DNA from: Cristatella mucedo | Lineage: Eukaryota > Bryozoa > Phylactolaemata > Cristatellidae | Direction: 5' to 3' | Assembly (NCBI GenBank): GCA_009760855.2 | Contig: WPIO01000042.1 | Span: forward strand, 2,090,001-2,154,000 | Length of the DNA: 64,000 bases | Part shown: in pieces, positions 59,342-64,000 of the stretch | How positions within the stretch are numbered: position 1 is the first letter of the stretch | Layout of the letters: each line of letters opens with the position of its first letter | Notes under the pieces: model-generated | Database searches by the model: none | Told to the model about the DNA's origin: nothing | The model's input: only the letters and a program-made list of their open reading frames with translations | Position numbers and translations under genes: made by a program

Positions 59342-60040
59342 CTACAAAAGACCACAAAATTCCCAGTGCCAAGTATGTGCAAACACCTATGAAGCATAGT
59401 AACAACAAACCAGCAAAAGAATGAATAAGTAAAAACATACTAGGTGTAGTCAGCCAAGCAACTACAAAGAAATGCTTCCCACTGCTCATCCATGTCTCAA
59501 GAAACTCCTGAATCTTCGTTTCAGCCGACTGTCATAATGTGACCTGTTACTGCTAGTTATAGTTGAACAGTAAGGCATGCTTTTCGAACAAAGAAAACAG
59601 CTTTAATATAACATAAGCAAATTTAATTTTACATCAGCAAATTATAGGTCTGATTAACGTCCCTGTTATAGTAGGTCCGTCGGCGGCTAATTTACTGCCG
59701 TGGCTAGCAGAGGATCGTACTAGTCCCCAGGCTCTTGCAAATTCAGTGTCGCATCCACAGTGCTAAAACTCTTATGGTGACAGCCAATCTGATAGGAGAT
59801 CACCCCCGGAAGTTTTCTCCGACCTGCAAAGCCTGTCACTTCTCTGCTCCTGCATACCTATAGCTTGCACAATGGTATTAGCCGTGTTGTACCGTCAGAA
59901 ACCCACAGAATAATCACTCACTTCCAAAATTTGCACTTCTCTCATCTTCCCAATGATGGCCGTTCCTTTCAAGCTGTCATTCGGTGCTACTTTGCACTTT
60001 CAACTTTCTAGCTGTACTCTTAATCCAGCTTTACTTTTCA
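59342..60040. other. XRN1 upstream intron, no supported feature
   Basis: No exon of the missing XRN1 N-terminus was found here. Confidence 0.4.
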
Positions 60041-60044
60041 GTTC

Positions 60045-60160
60045 CTGATGTGAGACGAAACCTGATAGCTAGCGAGTACCCACCGAAAGCTGCTTAGGCT
60101 ATGACTGCCCATAGAAAACTCACCAGCATAACACCTGCTTGCTCATTAGGGTTTAGAGGG
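60045..60160 (-). repeat. Repeat B, decayed copy
   Basis: GATGTGAGACGAAACCTGAT, CGAAAGCTGCTTAGGCTATG and AGAAAACTCACCAGCATAAC match the copy at 60340-60575. Confidence 0.6.
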
Positions 60161-60339
60161 ATTGAAGACAGCAGAGATATACATGAGTATAGAGGTATGC
60201 AGATTACATTTGGTTCAAATGAGACAACAAATTTGGCCATTGCTACTGAGAACAGTAGCATAACAATGATGTTTTAACTGACCACACATTTTCACATGAG
60301 ACTCCTACCTTATGCAACGACTACTACTCTCTCCTTCTG

Positions 60340-60575
60340 CCGACTATGGCACATCCTTTTCAGCGGTCCTGAGCGGCTACTTCTATGCTACTCACTACCT
60401 CAACTGCTCTCCTGACTCTGCTATGCTTCCCACTTTCTCTTTTTTGCATGAGACGAAGTCTGTTGGCTACCGAATGCATACCGAAAGCCGCTTGGGCTGT
60501 GAGTGTGCTATACAAAACTCTCCTGCGTAACACCCACACGGTCTGTATGACTTTGTGGAGTTACAGAAGGAGATA
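60340..60575 (-). repeat. Repeat B
   Basis: GAGACGAAGTCTGTTGGCTA, CGAATGCATACCGAAAGCCG, CTATACAAAACTCTCCTGCG and TGACTTTGTGGAGTTAC: reverse of 47041-47165. Confidence 0.8.
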
Positions 60576-61674
60576 CAAGGTACCTTACACCGGCTAGCTT
60601 ACTTGTGCTCCCTACTTGGCTAATGTGAGATAGGCAGGCAGAACAATTAAGTGGTAGCAATTTAAAATGGCTGATGAGACAACAGGCATTTGTACATGTT
60701 TCTATGGTTGTGCATCCATCAAGCAAGAGAGTAGAAGTGTGCATAGTACAAGAATGTCTGTGCCAGTTCTGCTAAGGAATACCAAAAATAAATGACTATG
60801 CTGTTAGAGTTCAATTGATCAATGGCCTATCACTCTGTCAGTTCTTTGGCAATCAATGCAAAGCTTGCTAAACTAACGAGACGAATTCATTATATTGAGT
60901 ATCTGACATACGAAAGCACAATACCAGTCATAGCTTACATGTCATCTGGCGAGTGGGTTCACATCAACTCATTTGGTCCATGTATGCACAAAATGAACTT
61001 TGCAGGCTCACTAGGAGCCAAACACAGTTTGTGACTGGTAGAAACTAATGCAAGGGCCAGCATACTAAAGCAAGCAAGCAGCTGGAAAATCACTGGTACT
61101 GAATACATGCGACTTCTGCAATTGAAGCGTTCCTGATTGAGCCATGACAACTTAGGTATGATGAAGAGGAATCCCCCACAGGATTGCCGGTTAACTTTTC
61201 CAAAACCATGGGAATTGAAACCAAGCCTGATCAAACTGCATTATGCTCACGAACATAGACTGCAACTAATAGCTACAAACTGCCACCTGCTCAGAAACCA
61301 CGAAATTTTTTTGAGAAGGCGCCGAATAACCTGAACCCACACTGAGCTTGACCACAGACGCCCAACAAAGAACACAAACATGTAAGTGATGAAGTAATTG
61401 CTACAGTAGCTAGAAGATAGTAAACACTCTATTAATTAAGATTAACAACTACACTCAGTCGTAAAAAATCCTTGCAGTATGGTCACCACTGCCGTGGCTG
61501 TGAATGTTTTAGCGTATTAAGAGGGTTTAATATGATTCCAGACAAACTAAAGCTATGCAAATTAAGAAAAATATTTAATGACAGTCCTAAAACAAATACG
61601 TATGCTTCTGGTGTGTATGCGTTTAGTGGTACGCCGTTCCACGACGATTCTTTATGACCTCCCTTGTCTGGCCA
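60576..61674. other. No supported feature
   Basis: No gene or known repeat recognised. Confidence 0.35.
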
Positions 61675-61870
61675 GGCATAAGCTTATGAATCGTATGTTC
61701 TGCTGTAGCACATTCCAGTGAGCTTTGAGCTGTAATGAGAAGGTCAGCTACTGATGTTGACTGAAAATTCCACCTAGGCTGCCTGGATATCACTCCGTAG
61801 TCTTTTCATGGGGTTCAAATCAGGAAAGTGGCTGGGCCATTGCATCAGCACCAAACAAAGATGCGCCAAA
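61675..61870 (-). pseudogene. Tc1/mariner transposase relic, C-terminal part
   Basis: The minus strand reads LMQWPSHFPDLNPMKRLRSD then IQAA and a stop, matching WPxxSPDLNPIExxW of Tc1 transposases. Several stops follow. Confidence 0.75.
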
Positions 61871-61987
61871 AAGTACTTCACTGGCCTGGGAGCATACATA
61901 TAGTCACTGCCTTGCTGCCAACTGTATCAATGTCTAATCAATTATTTGAGCTTTGAAATTCAACTTGCTTGACCAAAGACAACTTGA

Positions 61988-62283
61988 ATAAAGTAACTCC
62001 ACAAAGCCACAGGGAGTAAGAGGGTGTTATACTGGCCAAATTTCTGTAGCAAACTAAAAGCCTAAGCAGCTTTCGGTGCGCATACCATAGCCGGCAGACT
62101 TCATTTCACTATACAAAGGAAAAAGTGAGCAGCATAGCAGGGTCGGCAGGGTAGTCTCGAAAAAAAGCATAGCAAGTAACAGCTCATGGTGGCTGGATAG
62201 AATGAGCAACACTCTGAAGGAGGAGTGACGATGCCATAACACAAGAATTGTGGAGGTGAGTTCCAAAGTCTATAATCGGCATC
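61988..62283 (+). repeat. Repeat B
   Basis: GTAACTCCACAAAGCCACAG, GCAGCTTTCGGTGCGCATAC and GAGGTGAGTTCCAAAGTC. The last block resembles the RLWNSPP-encoding block at 49370. Confidence 0.7.
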
Positions 62284-63642
62284 TTTTTATACTATCGATC
62301 ACAAAGTTCTTCTAGAGCACCTCTCATCTTGCGTGGGCATAACTGGCATAGCTCTGCAATAGCTCAGGTCCTATCTCAGTGGGAGACTCCAGAGTACATA
62401 TGCGAATGAACAAAGATCATCCGAGATACCTCTGAAATATGGGGTACCTCAGAACTCAGTGCTAGGTCCAGTTCTTTTCACGGTGTATACTCTCCCTCTT
62501 GCTGATGTGATTGCCAAGCACAATCTAGGCTTTCACTTCTATGTGGATGACACTCAGTTGTACCTTTGCTTTGATCCTTCACAGCCAACGAGCCCCTCGA
62601 ATTCTCTCAAACTCACTAACTGCATGTATTGATGACACCCACACATGGATGGCAGCAAATTTTCTAAAACTAAACGATGATAAAACTAACTTACTAGTTA
62701 TGGGCGAACCCAGTGTGATTCATGGATTGGAAAGGCTGTCTCTCAAAATTGGCTCTGCCAGCATATCTCCTGTCGAATCAGCTCAAAATCTAGGTGTCAT
62801 GTTCCAAATTGACCTCTTGTTAGATGTCCACATGAACTCCAAAGTCAAGTCAACCTACTTTCAGCTACATAACATTGCTCAAGTTCGGGCTTGTTTAGAT
62901 AGGGAGAACACGTCTAAGTTAGTCCATGCATTTGTGACATCCCGTCTTGTTATGTAACTCACTGCTCGCTGGCCTACCTGCAAGTGCAATCAGGCGATTA
63001 CAGCTGGTGCAAAACACTGCAGCTAGGCTTGTCTGTCGTGGGCGTCGCAGTTGCCACATCAAACCACTTCTCGCCGACCTGCACTGGCTACCAGTCACGC
63101 ACCGGATCGACTAAAAGGTTTTGTCGCTCACTTTTAGGTCACTTTATTCTTTGGCTCAAGCCTATCTCTCAGATCCCCCCCTACCAGGCCAAGCATCGTA
63201 CCACCCACTTTTCGGAATCCAACAGTCTAGAAATACCTCGTACAAACCTTAAATCCTTTGGAGACCATGCATTTAATTCGTATGCTCCCAAAGCCTGGAA
63301 CTCCATCTCGACTTGCGTCAGAACATCCCCTGACTTGACCACATTTAAAAAGAATTTTAAAACACACCTATTTAGGACAGCATTTAGTGGGTCCCTGTGA
63401 TTCATCCTTGATGTGCTTATGCATGCTGACACTGTGCATGCTGCCACAAACCACACTTGCATGCTGACCCTGTGCATGTCACCCCTAACCATGATATTCA
63501 TGTTGTTTATCGAGCATGATATTACTCACCATATAATCGCGTTTCCCTTTGCAGCAATTGCAAAGCGCCTAGAAAGAGATTGAGTTCTCTGAGAGCGCTT
63601 TATCAAGTGCATTATTATTGTTATTATTATTACTATTATTAT
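62284..63642 (+). mobile_element. CR1/L2-like LINE with RT domain, longest copy
   Basis: The RT core begins YTIDHKVLLEHLS, then VPQNSVLGPVLF and FYVDDTQLYL (FYVDD at 62537-62551, the catalytic YxDD). Next come WMAANFLKLNDDKTNLLVMG, ARLVCRGRRSCHIKPLLADL, SYAPKAWNSIST and the 3' hairpin with (ATT)n tail. The ORF is split by at least two frameshifts and by stops, so it is inactive. The endonuclease half is missing. Confidence 0.92.
62537..62957 (+). pseudogene. Reverse transcriptase pseudogene fragment
   Basis: Contains YVDD and then, in a shifted frame, THTWMAANFLKLNDDKTNLL and SAQNLGVMFQIDLLLDVHMN, the palm-thumb part of a non-LTR RT. It ends at a stop at 62957 where intact copies would continue. 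Confidence 0.85.
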
Positions 63643-63814
63643 AATAGCCTGCAGAGAAAAAGCAGCTTCTGTCGCCAATAAACTTTAAAAACAGTAATGA
63701 ATTTAATATCTATTTACCACCATAGGGCACGAGGGTGCTGAAATTGGTGCAGTAGTTCAATTGGGTCATTTATAATCATAGATAAGTATAATAAAACTTA
63801 CGCAAACAAAATCA

Positions 63815-63978
63815 GAAATGAACTCCTGCAATGGTGTAAAATCAGAGCTGAACATCTAGTTTAATTGAATGCTGGTCCATCAAGTATTAGCCGAGTTACA
63901 AAATTTACCACACACAAAAAAGCTGCTCGGTACATTAAGCTGCTTAAAAGTCACAAGGATGCACCTCAACATACTGCC
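63815..63978 (+). repeat. Foldback-family monomer fragment
   Basis: GTGTAAAATCAGAGCTGAAC, GTATTAGCCGAGTTAC and AAAAGTCACAAGGATGCACC match the monomer at 30775. It then switches to LINE 3' UTR sequence (CACTAACCATCATTGCATGC) up to the window edge. Confidence 0.7.
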
Positions 63979-64000
63979 ACTAACCATCATTGCATGCTGA

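Noticed and set aside
59440-59540. Possible extra XRN1 exon upstream of exon a
   Set aside because: Short frames are present but do not match the expected sequence before ADQATCY and lack a fitting donor phase.
59342-64000. Search for the missing XRN1 catalytic N-terminal exons
   Set aside because: No match to conserved XRN blocks on the minus strand here; the next upstream exon must lie beyond the window.

Overview
This window looks like nuclear DNA of an invertebrate metazoan. It has spliced genes with short exons in introns of about 0.1 to 5 kb, long (AT)n, (GA)n and (CT)n microsatellites, a CpG-rich block in the first 5.6 kb, and many decayed CR1/L2-like LINEs, tRNA-derived SINEs, hAT and Tc1/mariner relics. 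I cannot name the phylum from sequence alone.

The main gene is a 5'-3' exoribonuclease of the XRN1/Pacman family on the minus strand. I could join 21 exons from 59341 down to a stop codon at 17031-17033. Splice phases agree across all 20 introns and the joined frame is 1,523 codons plus stop. It covers the end of the catalytic core, the D1-D4 regions including the SH3-like domain, and a long low-complexity tail that ends in a recognisable XRN1 C-terminus. The N-terminal catalytic exons lie beyond 64000, so the start and active site are missing here.

Layout: 1-5600 is GC- and CpG-rich, with a weak candidate promoter and first exon on the plus strand (about 4880-5580). 5600-17000 is non-coding and repeat-rich: (ATAG)n, (GA)n, a 163-bp (AT)n tract, a SINE split by a 2-kb hAT element that still has 8-bp target duplications, and more LINE tails and SINEs. 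17031-59341 is XRN1; its introns hold nearly all the other repeats. 59342-64000 is intron or upstream DNA with a Tc1 relic, an unclassified repeat and a 1.35-kb LINE fragment that keeps a YVDD reverse-transcriptase motif.

No CRISPR array, operon or new multi-gene system is visible. The most interesting structures are these: a near-perfect inverted repeat of about 950 bp in an XRN1 intron, predicted to fold into a long double-stranded RNA within the pre-mRNA of an RNA-decay enzyme; a 3' hairpin shared by the LINEs and some tRNA-SINEs; a SINE that appears to supply an XRN1 splice acceptor; a nested LINE-in-LINE insertion; and a TIR element built from GGACATTT-CCCC units.
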